This document shows, in pieces, positions 34,990 to 49,230 of a DNA stretch of 64,000 nt. Made by a program: the position numbers and the translations under genes. Position 1 is the first letter of the stretch. Each line of letters opens with the position of its first letter. Below the pieces are notes generated by a model. It had not been told where the DNA came from, did no database searches, and was given only the letters and a program-made list of their open reading frames with translations. This DNA is from Amaurobius ferox (taxonomy: Eukaryota; Arthropoda; Arachnida; Araneae; Amaurobiidae): contig OX578138.1 in the NCBI GenBank assembly GCA_951213105.1, positions 61,986,826 through 62,050,825 of the forward strand. Reading direction: 5' to 3'.

Positions 34990-36902
34990 CCATCCCCGAT
35001 TCAGCTATATAGATGGAATTCACTTCAACAACGCGATCTGACAAAACTGTGATTCCACTTCCAAATTAGTATAATCCGAACGTTTGCCAAGCTGACTTTG
35101 TGATTGGTCCGTGAACCCAATGATACGATAGGTTGTCAGTTTAGATAAAAATCATAACTTAACTTGTAAATTATAGTAAGATGAGGGAAATAATAATAAA
35201 TAGATTATTGTGATATCACTCAGTAATACCTATTAAGAACATTAAAACAGTAAATTTAATGGCTTTCTATAATCAAAAATACATTAAGTTATGCAATATA
35301 TTTCTCTAAAGCTTTACTATTTAGTGTTGGGCAAAGATAAAGTACTGCACCAAATCGCACGGATGACACAGACACAGCATATATGACCTATAACCAAGTT
35401 CTTTTCAAATTTCTTCTTTTAGAAAAGAAAGAGTTCACATATAACACATTTTAATAGTGGAAGGTGTAAAAAATGTAAATGACAATTCAGAAAAAAATAT
35501 ATATTAGGATTCAGCTGCCTTTCATTAAAAACACTATCAACCTTCTTTTTATTAAAATAGAATCAAATTAGAAAAAGCTTATTTAAAATATTTGAATTTT
35601 GAAACTACAAGATTACAATAGGTGACATTTAAAAAAACCTTGCAAAGAACTTTTAAAAATTTTTCATAAAATTTATTATGCCAAAAATCTGCATTGGAAG
35701 CAACGCAGGCTTAAAAATATGATAGACAGGGTATTAGATTTGCACAAGCTACAACCGCTGGTTTATGAAATACCACTACATCAAAATTTAGTTTGTATAG
35801 TAAAATTGAAATACCGCGCAGGGAGACATTAATATTCCCCCTGGATGCATTTTGTTACATCTTATAAAAAGATTAAAATATATTTTTACGCTTTAAAGTA
35901 ACAATTAAAGGCAAAAAACGCATTGTAATAAAGAACCCAGTGTAAATAACGAAGATTAATGATACTTTTAATGTGTTTTTTTTTATATATATAATTTCTT
36001 TCTTGCATCCCTGCCAGAAAAGAGCGACTATGTTGATTTTTTAGTTAAATTATCGATTTTGCGGAAAACTTTTACTTTCCTTGCTTTATTTATACTTAGT
36101 TATTTTGTTTTGCAATATTTGGAGCTGCTTGCTATATAAGACTTTGCTGATAGTGTAAATAAATTCTTAAATAATGGGTATTGAACTGAAAGAATTGAAT
36201 TTTCTTCGCAGGTATTATTATATTATTCACTAGAAGTTATGACTGACTTGGATCAGGCAGTTTCCGGTTATTCTAGGTTCTTTGTTAATTAAGCTAGCTT
36301 ATTTTCCCACTGGCCCATTACATTTCCTAATGAAGTTGAAACGTCAACTGTTGTGAAGTCTGGAATTTTTGTTTTCAGTGAAACTGGGGATTAAAAGGAT
36401 CAAGATTTACCGATGATGATGAATAAGATAATCTTCCGCTCATAGAGTTAGTTAAATATCTTCCAGCTTCAAAAACTCTTACTGCAAAATACACTCAACA
36501 TTGGATTAACGAGGATGGATTATAGGAGGGATTACCAATGGTATATTTTTAAATTGAGTTAATAACAGAGTGAAGAAGAAGATTGTGTCCAGCAGAAGAC
36601 TACAAAATGTCCCATACAGGGGTCTAAATGGGACTAAGGGATAAGGTGAACTTTTAAATGTAATTTCATTTTAGTTTTCTATATTGATTAAAAATATTAT
36701 AAAGGTTATTTCGAAATAAATATTATCAAAACATTGCAATTAAAACATGTTTATAATAAAATTGATGAAGAAAAACATGCACAAATAAAGCAGACTTTTC
36801 TCACATAGAAATCGTATTTCTCGAAACGAATATTTTCAACCTTGTAAAAATTGCAGGGTCAAAACTAATAAATTTAGAATCTTAAAACTTTGCATACTAT
36901 TG

Positions 36903-36904
<2 letters not shown>
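34990..36904. other. No gene recognised
   Basis: AT-rich unique sequence. A stretch at 36412-36525 reads weakly like the acidic C-terminal tail of a pogo/Tigger-type transposase but is too short to call. Nothing else was seen. Confidence 0.5.

Positions 36905-36950
<46 letters not shown>
36905..36950. repeat. TA tract at the 3' end of the minus-strand RT element
   Basis: Sits just beyond the structured module, as in the plus-strand element. Confidence 0.95.
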
Positions 36951-36952
<2 letters not shown>

Positions 36953-37140
36953 CGTAAAGTATAATGGAGATATGAATGCAATGTACCAAAAAAATGACCA
37001 GGTGTGTGTGACCCCCTCACCCCGGTTAAAGCAAGCTTTATGTCGCGTCAACAGTCCCGGAGAGCCGGTACATTGCGAAAAAAGAATACAGATGTATCAA
37101 AGTAAAGGAGGAAAACTAGACGTTAGATAATCACTTTAGA
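36951..37140 (-). repeat. 3' region of the minus-strand RT element, module at 36978-37076
   Basis: Closing stem GCAATGTACC (37076-37067) with GGTACATTGC (36987-36978), exact. The GTCGCGAC palindrome is altered and the C-rich arm has decayed (CACACACACC). Homology with 1565-1800 extends through TAACGTCTAGTT and TTTACTTTGATAC. Confidence 0.78.
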
Positions 37141-37455
37141 CATATACATATGAAGATACAGAAATATCCAGAAAGTTCGAGATGTATGAAAACATCCATC
37201 GAACAAAAGGAAATGTATTATAAATAGGTCGAGATGTAACTACATCTATCGACATTATCATAATGTACAACGTGTACCTGTAAGTGTACGTATATGGTAC
37301 AAATCACCCTACTTCCCCATGAAGTAGACCATGTTATATAACATTAAAGGGCAGCAAGTTTTTACTCCACAACCATATTACCTGAATACAACTGTACAGT
37401 ACCACACCATATAAGGTGTATATCACACTCCAAGCCAAAGTTCCAGAGTTGATAA
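37141..37455 (-). other. Probable 3' untranslated part of the minus-strand RT element
   Basis: Non-coding sequence between the RT stop (37456 side) and the structured module. No further feature. Confidence 0.5.
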
Positions 37456-37986
37456 TTATGTGCTATGATCAATAACATTGACGGTTACGTCTGTCGTTTG
37501 TAGTTGTAGTTCATCAGAAGTGTTATTTAAATACAATTGGTAACAGTCAGTTACGGTTATGTTATAAAAACTGTAGACTGCTTTACATAAAAATCTTTTT
37601 GGGAAACCTTGCTTGATGGTGTTACTCAGAAATCGTATATCGCAAGCATAATGATCTTCAGTATTGCTGTTCAATCTACTGCTGCGTATCAGTTGTCCCA
37701 ATATAATATTTTTGAATACGTTCTTATGCATACATGACTTCCAGTGTATAATATAATTAATTTCGAAATGGAAGTCATTACGCTTATTGTATAAGCAAAA
37801 GCCTGAAGATCCAATGGGATGTTTATAAAGTGTCAAATCCAGAAAATTAAGACCATTATCGTCGTTGTGTGTAGTCTCTGAAAGTTTTAAACATGGAGGA
37901 TAAAAACTGAAATCCATATTATATTCCTCACATGGACATGCAATTAATATGTCATCCACGTAACGAATGTAAAACACTTCGTTCAT
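37456..37986 (-). pseudogene. RT retroelement fragment, C-terminal 176 codons
   Basis: Opens at IRYVDDILIA (catalytic YVDD near residues 9-12), then an FLDLTLY motif, then LYNKRNDFHFEINYIIHW, which matches LYDKRNNFNMEINHIIDW of the plus-strand RT (about residues 444-461), and QLIRSSR. It aligns collinearly with the last third of the RT encoded at 26746-28365 and extends about 30 residues further at the C-terminus. Everything upstream of the YVDD motif is missing, so the ATG is only the first Met of a 5'-truncated copy. Its 3' flank carries the family's structured module and TA tail. Confidence 0.88.
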
Positions 37987-38047
37987 ATTATATTTCGTTT
38001 ATTATTTATGTTATATATATTTCGTTTATTATTTCTTCGCATTTATT

Positions 38048-38613
38048 ACTTTCCTTATATACATAATGTATAAGGAAAGTATTGTGACGGGGTCAAAAAT
38101 TCGAATTCGAGTTTTCGACGGGAAAGCACGTTTCAAGCATTCCTGATCACGAATCAAACATTTTTGAAGTGATGTCTGTGTGTGTGTGTGCGTGTGTGTG
38201 TGAAAGTATGTGTGTGTGTGTGTGTGTGAAAGTATGTGTGTGTGTGTGTCAGTGAGTCTGTGAAGATGATAGCTGACGAACGAATGGACCGATTCGAACG
38301 AAATTTGGTACAAAAATCACAACCCGTAAATACTGGAAGCCTATTGCTTTTATACGTAACCGAATGTTCAGAACCCCCCTATATTTTCGAGTGAAATTTT
38401 GAAAAAATCGTCAAAAAATCAAAACTACTAATAAAGTTACGCAATTAGACATTTCTTATGTAATTTTTCATTAGAAAACGAATGACATAAATTTTAGAAC
38501 GCTAACATGGACCGTTCACGAGATATTGCACATTTTTCAAAAAAATTATCGAAAAGTTATATAAAATAAAAAAAAATATTTCCTATTGAGAAACATGCTC
38601 ACTTTCCATATGT
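38048..38613 (+). repeat. Hairpin-bounded dispersed repeat, copy 1 (B)
   Basis: Copy B of 535-1100, including the 12-bp stem hairpin at 38048-38080. Confidence 0.7.
38175..38250. repeat. TG microsatellite (B)
   Basis: Same length and interruptions as 662-737. Confidence 0.95.
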
Positions 38614-39077
38614 AATACCATGCGATAAATTTGGTGACATCACTCTCGTGGATCTAGCTCGTTCCATTCATGAAAAAAGATACTTTGTGTAATACTTTTG
38701 TATTTGAACGCCAATAGTCATTTATCTGCTGTAAGAATGACTTGTCTTTCCGTCCATAATGCTTGGCGAGATTTTGGCGACGAGTTTGGCGGAATGTCGC
38801 CAACTTGGCAACATTTTTAATTGCTGTCAAATTAACAAAAATCTCGCCAAATGGATAAATATGACGCTAAATCAATGAAAGTGACGACTAATTGAAGAAA
38901 ATTCAATATCTTGGAAAGAATATAAGTATCTACTATAAGAATAACATTTTTTTAACTGTAAAAATACTAAATTTATTTGTATTATATAAGGAAAGTTATG
39001 TGTTGCCCACATCAAATTTTTCAAGTATATAAAGATGGAACAAGGTATAATACGAAAAAGGAACTCATCTTTTAACG

Positions 39078-39343
39078 TCTGTCTCATGTGTAGTTGTCTA
39101 ACGTCTAGTTCTCCTCTTTTACTTTGATACTTCTGTATTCTTTTTCCGCAATGTACCGGCTCTCCGGGAGTGTTGTCGCGACATAAAGCAAGCTTTAACC
39201 AGGTTGAGGGGGTCACAACCCCCCCAGGTCATTTTTTGGTACATTGCATTCATATCTCCATTATCCTTCACGGAATTATACTCTAATCCTCTTTCTTGTG
39301 CTGCTATACGCCTTCTAAGTATGATTGAAGTTTTACTTTAATA
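39078..39343 (+). repeat. Orphan RT-family 3' region (B), module at 39148-39247
   Basis: Copy B of 1565-1830. Confidence 0.75.
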
Positions 39344-41102
39344 ATTCCTGTATTTACGGTCAGCCTGTTATGGCTTCTGGTTTGAAGGACCATCCACCAG
39401 CTTGTCAGAGAAACTGCGGATTCTATATGAAGCTAAAATCAATGTTTAAATTTGATTAGACAAATTGAATGATTGCCCCCTCGGCGTTGCACGGTAAAGT
39501 GAGCTTTGTTTACTTACACCTTGTAGATGGTGGAATGTAAGTGTTCGTATGTGTGTTTCGAGTTCGATGTCTGCGATCAAATGATTAGTTCGAGGTTTTT
39601 TCGAGTACTGCCACAATCACGTCTAGTGCAAAACTATGTGCAGATTTCCGTGTTTGTCTAAGGTGTATAGATCTTTGTAAAGTAGTATACAGTTAGACTT
39701 TTATATAAAGTTAGACTTTCATATCGGTTTTAGTTTCTTTATATCAGAAGAAAAAATTTGTATTTTTCGTAAATAAATATGCTTTGACCTGTACTTGCCT
39801 GTGCAATGTACTTGCCTGTACTTGCCTGTGCAATCTTTGCCGTTAGAAATTAATTATTCACTTTTTCTGGAACTTATTCTGAATTATGACACTGTTTAGA
39901 GTTCTGGATTGATATCTTTGTGGTCAGAACTCTGGTGCCCAATTGTAAAAATGTGCACACAGATAAAACGAAAGCTGAGGGTAACACAAAAATTGACTTT
40001 AGTGCAAAATCGATAATATATTTATGTATATTTATATACAGTTAGACTTTCAATTTGATAAAAAGTACACCGGAAAGTTAAAATATTTGCGCAAACAAAT
40101 TTTGTAATTTTCAGAGAGTTAAGCGAAAAAAGGGAAAGATGGATGGTGTGGATAACCAGTATAGAAAAGTAATCGCGGAAACAGCACAGCCTGGTTGTAC
40201 TTTCAATAAAAACAGATCGCTACAAAGATGTTTGAGAAATTTGGAAATATCTTTTTCAATAGGAAGAAGGAATAATAATTCGTGAAACTTACATTAACGG
40301 GTAAAGCTGCTTATTGATTTGATGGGATAGGAATAGATCATTGTAAAGATTATGTACAGTGTGAATAATGTAAATTAAACTTTTGAAGCTACACCACAAA
40401 TCTGTTTTCCACGAATGGGACAGTACATAAACGACAATCAAACCTGCTAGATTACTAAAATACTGATAAATATATTGCTAAAATCAAGATTGCTAAAATA
40501 CCGATAAATATATTGAAAGTAGTAAAAGCGAATCTGCCTAATTTGAATATACGAGTAGTAAAGTATAAAAGTAAATTACATATAGTAATCGAAAAAGTTT
40601 AAAAAAAAATGGTTTTGAATGCAATTTGGGATTGGGGTTTCAAAAATATTTTTGAAGAATGCGAGAATGAATATAACGAAGTGATTTTGGAGTTAGAATA
40701 TAATCGCGTTGTTAACAAAAATACAGAGTAAATAACCGGATTCAGGTTTGCTATCTACTGTAAATCTACTGAGACAGTAGTACAAGCTCTTTATGTCGAA
40801 GTGGACTCTGTATTCTTCTTCGGCCGATGTCAGATTGATGTGCAACTTGACAATCTAAATGACCACATCCTACTATACTTTTACATCAAGTGATCCGCCG
40901 GATATGACTATTTTTATCCTGGATTGTATCCTGTGTTGTCGTTAGCCTCTTGATTTGAAATTGGCGCCCAATATGCCAGAGTTCACTGAGTCCGTACTGA
41001 TAGTACTAGGGACACTTTCAGACAGCAAAATATCTGCACTAACCTGTAGGGTTAATTCTTTAGAGCGTAAAAAATTTTATATTCATAAAAACCTTTAATA
41101 TA

Positions 41103-41582
41103 CCTCATTCAAGGATTGAACCCCGAAATTTCATCTATACTGGCCAGCCGACGCCCTAACAACATTTTTTTTTTACAGTGACGTAACACTGTGACTTTTT
41201 ACATTTTTTTTACATTTACGTCACACTGTGACTTTGGGACGTCACAAGACGTCGCAGTACATCTCGGCAATGTCATATTGAGGTCACAGCGAAGTCATTT
41301 TGGTCATTTTCATAGTCGTTTGTGACGTCGCATATTAACTTGTTTGTGACGTCACATTGTAATTGACATTGTAATATCGTCACATTGTTACGTGTCAACT
41401 AAATTGTGGAAACATCACAGAATATAGTAACAATGAAGTTACAAAGTTACTAATACGTAACGTCGCATAGAAGTCACAAATATGATGTCACATTGTGACC
41501 CAGGTGTCACGTGACTACAACGTCACTGTCACACTTGTGACGATCTTTGCTGTGAGGGCTCTCTACCATTGAGCTAATGAGA
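41103..41582 (-). repeat. Split tRNA-like element with palindrome cluster (B)
   Basis: Copy B of 3590-4069; the GTGAC/GTCAC cluster is at 41173-41553. Confidence 0.5.
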
Positions 41583-42063
41583 CGAATATATCAGCTCATA
41601 TCGTCTAAATGAACTCTGCAATACTATACATACATAATAGTAAAAAGATTAAAATTTTCGCAATTATTCCGAAATGAATATTTTTTTAAAGTAAGCGTAC
41701 AAGAAAACGTAAGAATTCCCTACTTTTACAGGATGTATTGAATGTCAAAATCAGTCTTAAATCGTCAAACTTTTCTTTTGGAATAAAACGGTTTAATATT
41801 TAAGTCCCCCGTCTCCTGCTTGCAACTTGAAATTCAAAGGCAATCAATGGTGAAATTAAACTGAATGCTTCAAGGACTTTGAGTGATTAAGTACTCTTTC
41901 TGCAGGCGGTTTAATTCGAAATAAAATGACGAATGACGGAGTTAATTCTTTTTGAATAACTCCGTATTGTAAGGAAAGTCCGTTTTTCAAGAAGGATTAC
42001 TTTTTCGTTTAAGTCTTTACATTGCAAGTATTTCGTCTGACGTATACGTTCGCAATTATTTTT

Positions 42064-42283
42064 TATCTGATGTGTCTGAAGTGATTTAATGGAATATTTA
42101 TGGAATATTTAATGCTTCGCACAATTGAGAAAATAACAATGAGGGTAAGCTGGGACCTATCCAAGAGATTTTATGTAATTCCAATCATTACTGCAGTGTA
42201 TGAAGTTTAAGTATAAAATCATGATTTATCTGTAGTGTAAGTTTCCAACTGTAAAAATAGTGCATGCTGGTGCAAAGTAAAAT
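42064..42283 (+). repeat. Diverged duplicate, first member (B)
   Basis: Copy B of 4551-4770. Confidence 0.65.
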
Positions 42284-43276
42284 GGTGTAAGTGCGCCCAT
42301 GAAATTCACAAGGAAATTCTTTATGATACTGCCAAAAGCTTAGCATCCGGAACTGTATCTCAAACAATTTATAGTAAAGTTACTAGTTCGTGCTGGTTGG
42401 TTTGAGGTTTTTTTTCTGAACATTATCTTGAAATAAAACCGCAAAACTTGAAAAATAGTAAAACAGCAGGGGTATGCACTTGCTCCGCCAAAATGGAGTA
42501 AATGCGTCTTAAGCAGGTTATTTTGCTTGTTAAAGCTTAATAAACTTCTGTTGAATATGCTCGAAATCTGCATCTAATAAGCTTTAAAAATAATAAAAAT
42601 GATTGTTTTACCTTGAATGGTTCTCAAGTTATAACATTTTATCGTGAATCAAAGTTGAGTGTTCATAATCGCTACCATATACCCGGTGAAATAGCCCCAA
42701 AACATATATGTTATCATAAAAATAACAAGATTAGTTTCTCTATTATATTATTTAACAACAAGAAAAAAATAATTTGCACATTATATTGATGGAAATAGAA
42801 TTGGAATGAAAATAATCCTATTTGACCCATTGTTAGAGCAATGAAGTTTTAAATGATTTCTGACAGTTTAGTTTCACAATCATCCGTGACGAACGAGAAC
42901 TGGGAGTTATTTAAGTGTTTAGGTGTATCAATTTTTTGAATCTGAACAAACTTAATGACAGGTATTCCATTCTCATTAAAGGGATACTTACCCCATTAAA
43001 TGTTTGTTTATTTGGTTCCATATTGTACCAATATCCAGTTGCCACCCGTTTTATAAACAGGTTCAACCATAAGATTTGCAAAACCGTTCTACTTTCCCGA
43101 CTGAAGCTCCTTCTGAAAGAGTTGTGTAGTGAATATTTCTTGGAACCGTTTAATGAAGACGTATCTCTTTAATAATTCGACTCTGACCACAATATAGAAA
43201 TTTTTACATTTTTCAGGTTTAGTGAATTTTGAAACTTTTTCTCCTTTTCATGATGTCTTATTTTCCTCTTCAATAA

Positions 43277-43321
43277 CAAGGTTTATAGATACTATAAACC
43301 GTATTGTATCTATAAACCTTG
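43277..43321. repeat. Perfect 16-bp inverted repeat (B)
   Basis: Copy B of 5764-5808. Confidence 0.85.
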
Positions 43322-43978
43322 CGTCATTAACTCCGCAAATTTTTACATACCCGCTCGTTTTCGCTTTGACATCTTCGATTGCCACGCACTGTCCAGTTTT
43401 ATCATTTTCCTGTCGCAGTTTTAAACCACCTTTCCTGAAATACAACAAAATTATAGTCAACTTTGAAAAGATTGGGTAAGTGAAATATTCATTTTAACCT
43501 AGGACATACTTAGGTTAAAATGCTTGCTTAGGTCTTGCTTAGTTCTTAGGTCTTGCTATCGGTCAGTCAATAATTCCGCAGAGATTATTTCTGCAGGAAC
43601 TCCCGTCCACACTTCAAATAAACTGAACAGTTTATACAACAAAAAGGACATAAAATATAACTAGGATGGACCCCAAACTTTTATTTACCACACTAAAGTC
43701 ATTCCTGTTATAGCTTAGTCGTTCACAAAGACCTAATTCTCCTGATCATTTCCGCCTACTTGACTAGCGAGGTGAGTCCAACTCCTTAAAGAGTATCATC
43801 CACTGTAAGGGAAGAGGGGCCAATCATCGCGGCACCTACCGATTTTTAAACACAACAGAAGCTACTTATTATTTACACGAGGGCGCAACACCATTCAAAG
43901 ACATTTGCTACTTTTACAAAGCAAAGACGCATTTATCCCTGAAACACGTTTATTCCCTTTTTCCTTACGACATTTTTA

Positions 43979-44203
43979 CCTGATGTGCCTGAAGAGCTTT
44001 TAAACACTATTTTGGGAACATTTAATGTTTCGCACAATTGAGAAAAGCAATAAGGGTTTGATTGGAGGACAGCCGAAGATTTTATGTAATTCCAATATTA
44101 TTATATTACATGACGTTTTGCTATAATAATATGATTTACCTGCAGCGGACGTTTTTAACAGTCATAATACTGCATGTTGAAGTATTAATGGTATTGGATT
44201 TTG
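43979..44203 (+). repeat. Diverged duplicate, second member (B)
   Basis: Copy B of 6466-6690. Confidence 0.65.
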
Positions 44204-44349
44204 TTGACTATTTATTTATTACAAACAGAGCGTGTCACTTTATGTACACACAAAAATTTCAACACTTTTGAGTACCGGCGCACACTGCAAAATCTGATGC
44301 GGTCAGCATATCAATTTACGTACTCACCACAATTAATTAGTTTGACATC

Positions 44350-44353
<4 letters not shown>

Positions 44354-44385
<32 letters not shown>
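44354..44385. repeat. GA microsatellite (16 units, B)
   Basis: Two units longer than 6841-6868. Confidence 0.97.
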
Positions 44386-44388
<3 letters not shown>

Positions 44389-45708
44389 TATGTTTTTACT
44401 GCCATGTATATAAACGTCCAAGAAATTTAAGCTCAAAATTAAAAATTAGAGCTTTATATCTGTACATATAATTTGATCTTTCTCTCTATACATAGATCGA
44501 AATTTAAAATCCGTGCTTTATCATGACCCAAAACATAATTAGTTCAAGTCAAGTACAAAATTTTAATATAATCAGTTGAGTTCTATTATTTCAAAGAAAC
44601 TTCCATACAGATATGGGTCGGTTTTGAGGAAGTTACGATAGGAACTCACCTAGTGTCTATTACGAAAACAACAAGTTTCAGAAAATAAATTCGAAAAGTG
44701 GTACATTCTGTCATCAATCAACGAACTAAATTTCTATTTACAAGATATAAATTAAACGCTGGAAGCATATACCATGTATCGTTCTCGTAATTATTATTAC
44801 GTTAAATAAATAAATTAATTGTAATAAGTGGTTAAACTCATGTGTTACCTACATTGGATTTTTTTCTTCCTAAGGAGAAGAAAACAACTTAAACACCCAT
44901 AACCCTAATTTAGTGTCTTTCATTTCCAAAACAACTGAATTAATGAATGATTCAAGTGAATTAATGAAATTATATTTTTACTCGACATAAGATGCAGAAT
45001 GCGTATTATGCATGCACGAACAAGTAGTTTCAATAAAAGATGCAATACACGTAATATTCTCTTATTAGAACAATTTCTAATAAAATTGAACAGAACTAAT
45101 CAGTGTATTTTGGAACTTTGTGGAAAAGCTGTGAGAGTTTTACAGATGCTACCGTAAAACTTGGTGTTATATTTCAGACTAAGTAGCAAACAAAGGAGGC
45201 CTAGGTATTTGAACATATCTCTTAACAAAGACAGCTAATTAAATTCCCAATTCAAACCCCAGATTTGTTAAACTGTTCGTAATGTTGTACAAAGCACTAT
45301 TTTACAATCGATAATGGTATCCATTCTCAGTTTTCGTGATACCCAATGTATTTAATCTGTTTCGAAATTTAACATGCTTGTGAAAGAGGAAATTTTCGTA
45401 TGTCGTTACATTCTTTTACTTGCCCTGCAATACATCGTATTGTATAAGGGGGGGGGGGTTTGAAATAAAGTCATAAATTTGAAATAGAATTTTTGATGGA
45501 TTTACGAATGGACTTTATTGTGGGAATTGATGGTGTTAAGTAAAAAGTGTGGGTATTGTGAAAATCTGCCGCAGTTATTGAGGTGGAGCAGTATATGAAT
45601 CCACTATTTTTAGAGTGATATATGTATTTGAGGATATCTGAAAATTTGCCGTAGTTACTGAAGTGGGCAATCCAGAATATGAATCCATTATTTACAAAGC
45701 GATATATA

Positions 45709-46779
45709 CAGGGGGTCCTAAAAAGATTGAAACGCGCTTTAATTCTTTACATGTTGGAGATAAGTGGGCAATGTAAATTGCAAAAATGTTGAAAGTAAGG
45801 TAGGAAATAATACTACGTTAATGAAATAGTCCTCCCATTCATTTTCCAAAAGTTACACCTTTTGAATTTTTATACGACCCCCTTAGACAAATTTGGTCAA
45901 TCGCAAAATTTAAAATGTTTATTACTTTCTTTAAATGCATAATGTATAAGGAAAGTATTGTGATGGGGTCGAAAATTCGAATTCGGGTTTTCGACGGGAG
46001 AGCACGTTTCAAGCATCCCTGATTGCGAATCAAACATTTTTGAAGTGATGTCTGTCTGTGTGTGTGTGTGTGTGAAAGTATGTGTGTGTGTGCGTGTACG
46101 TGTGTGTTTCTATTTTTAATTCTATTTTTAATACAATAAGATTAAAAAAAAACGCATATCTGTATCTTTAAAATTAACTGAATTATGATAAAGAAAAAAT
46201 TTGATTTATACCAATTTCCTGTACCATGTTTCATCAGTAGTTTCCGGCTATTTTATCAGTGAAAATAGGGATCATAAACAAATTGTTGATGGAAATTGCT
46301 TAGATCAAAAATACAATAATATGTGTCAAAAAATGTTATTAGCATGTCTCACTGTGAAAAGTACTCAAGAATCCGTGATTGCATCGTGAGCCTACGCGGC
46401 ATTGGCAAAAATGTCATCATCCAGTTTTATCTTTTTTGTTATATGTCATAAATTTATATTTCTAATTTGATATAGGGTCCCCATTCACAATGTTGAATTT
46501 TCAATTAAATATAACTCGTTCAATTTTAAAAATACAGATACGCGGGTTTTTTAATGATCTTGTTGCTTAAAAATAAAAATTTTCTGATTGACCAAATTTG
46601 CCAAAGGGAGTCGTATCAAAATTCAAAAAGTTACACTTTTTGAAAATGAATGGGATAACTATTTCATTAACGTAGTCTTATTTCCTACCTTACTTTCAAC
46701 ATTTTTACAATTTACATTGCCCACTTATCTCCAACAGGTAAAGAATTAAAGCCCGTTTCAAGCTTTTTGGGACACACTG
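45709..46779. mobile_element. Terminal-inverted-repeat element (B)
   Basis: Copy B of 8192-9262, with the nested hairpin-bounded repeat at about 45924-46117. Confidence 0.75.
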
Positions 46780-47321
46780 CATATGTGTGTATGTACCTGT
46801 CCGTCTGTACAATGCACGTATATATTCATCCTAGCTTACAAACTATTCAACAATGTTTCATGAAATTTTGTAGATTAGGTTTTGACATCATTGAGAAAAA
46901 ATAACAGGTATTTTTTTTAAAGTCTCAGAATTCTCAAAAATGTAATATTGAATACTTACCATAATTATATTAATTAAATATTTATTTCACATACATAGAC
47001 TTTAATGACTACGCAAAACCTATAACCTTATTCTTCTATAACTAAGAGATCCAGATATTTTTCAGAGTATGTTTTTTAAGAAGTGGCGCAACTTAAAACG
47101 ACGCGCGCTAGATCCGCAAATGAAAAGAGAAATTATTTTATAACTTAAAATTAGATATACTTTTCAATTTATGGGTAATTGTGTGCAATAACATTTTAAT
47201 TACTGCACGAATATGAGAAAATGAATGTAGTCGTAGTTTGCTAATATCAATAATATAACATTATACAAGAGTACTGATATTTTAGTAAAAGGAAGATTTT
47301 GAGATTGAGATATAAAAAGGT

Positions 47322-47570
47322 AGATGGAAATGGACTGGGCATGTCTTGAGAATGCCGCAGCATAACATCCCTGCTGTGGCACTTACTTAGGCGCCTGAGG
47401 GAAAAAGATCTCGGGGTCGACCCAAGCTTACTTGGAGGAGACTGGTGGAGCAGGGCAGAAATTTGATGAGATGGGCGAGCTGGTCAGAAGCAAGGAATGC
47501 AGCACAGGATTGACCAGGATGGCGACGCAAGCTGATGGCCTTATGTGCCACTAGGCACGATGAGTTATGA
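47322..47570 (+). pseudogene. LINE 3' relic (B)
   Basis: Copy B of 9805-10053, with the same two internal stops and GATGATGATGAC tail. Confidence 0.8.
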
Positions 47571-47646
47571 CGATGATGATGACTGATATTTTATGTAGAG
47601 AGAGCATTGTTATCACAAAGTTATTTCGTTCTTGTGAAGTATTCTT

Positions 47647-48217
47647 ACTTTTTCATACATATGAAGTATAAAGAAAGTATTTTTTTCACAAAAAATGTTT
47701 TTTGCCAATATGTGATTTAAGACCTCCTGAACATGTTCAGGCTGAACATGTTCGCCTGTCTGTCCGTCTAATTGTCTGAGGTCGATTTTTTGTGGACACC
47801 ATATACGCCGCAAATATTAATGTAATCTAATTTCACGAAACTGTATATTCGGCTTTGTTATTGAAAAATATAGAACTAGGTAGAAACTTTTAAAATTCGA
47901 GTGAAAAATTTGAAATTTATTCGAAATTTAATATATTTTTTTAACGTGGCAGCATAAGACTAAATTTGACATAACCATGCTTAAAAGGGGTTATTTATGG
48001 CTCAATGGTCACGAAATAGTCACCGTAGTAAAAAATAGCGGCAGTACAACTTTTGGGTTTGTGACATATTTAGCTCTTCTTAGGGAGTGAGACAAGTTCC
48101 ACACCCGATGGGGAGCATTGCAAAACTTGGTATCAATCAAGAGATTACCTCAAGTCCTTTCTAATGATGGGTTACATACCATAATTGTGATCATTTGAAC
48201 CAAAGATACAGATTTTT
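47647..48217 (+). repeat. ~570-bp dispersed repeat, copy 1 (B)
   Basis: Copy B of 10130-10700. Confidence 0.75.
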
Positions 48218-49230
48218 CAATTTTTTTTTCTTGTAAAATTTGCGAGAAAAAAATCACAAGATATTTGAAATGGATTTTGGTACGTAAAAGTCGAGTAGAG
48301 CCATACTGCAATTGATTTTTGTGTCATACGGAAGTATGTACGACATTTACGACATTATAAATATAGTTGCAGGTAAGGGATACATATATGTAGAGGTTGA
48401 CATGCATATGACTTCGATGAAGAATTTGGCAACGTACTTTATAAGACTTTGATAAATTTGCACTTTTTGTTAGTTCTACAAAATGCTACAGTGGGGCCTG
48501 GATGGGCAAAAAAAACAGACATTTTCTAAATCCAAATAAATTTGGCCGTATAAAGCGAGTATTATGACCGCTCTTTTGCTGCTGATAATGGTATCCATGA
48601 ATTGGTTTTGTGTTTATCGTGCAGTGAATGTGTTTGTCAAGCAACGTTTATCTGAAATATATCGGAAACCCTAAAAGTGGTAGGAGCATTTAATAACATG
48701 AAATTAAACTTCCACCGCAGAAAACTGCATGTATTAGTACGATATGGTGTTTGGCAAATCGGTTCATCGCTGGTGTTGGATATCAGTGATGAATCGCCGT
48801 TTGAGCGATGAAAACAATTTGTGACTTGCACTTTCTCGCCAACCTCCTGCAACCCTTCATCTTCAAAAACATTCATTCCTCTCACAGGCTCTGATGTTTA
48901 TAGTCGAACTCTTGCAAGTACACCATGCAAATAATAACCTCTGTACACATAATATTTTGTAAATTAATAACGCATAATTAAAATATAATTTAAAATTATT
49001 ATAGTAGTTGTCATCAGTGCTGCAAATCCTGTCATCGTTATTAATTTAAAACAATCAAAGCTCAAGGAAAGAGGCGCTACCGATAAAAAGATGTTATAAA
49101 GGTAAGTGATTTTATTTCACTACCTTATCTTTATATATATTATAAATTTATAAAAACCAACAGATTATGAGACTAACGTCTCACAAATAAAAATTTTTGA
49201 GCATACACATATATAATAATTTGTAACAAA

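Noticed and set aside
36412..36525. Possible C-terminal tail of a pogo/Tigger-type transposase (DNLPLIELVKYLPASKT)
   Set aside because: Only about 38 codons with a stop inside and no upstream catalytic domain seen; too weak to call.
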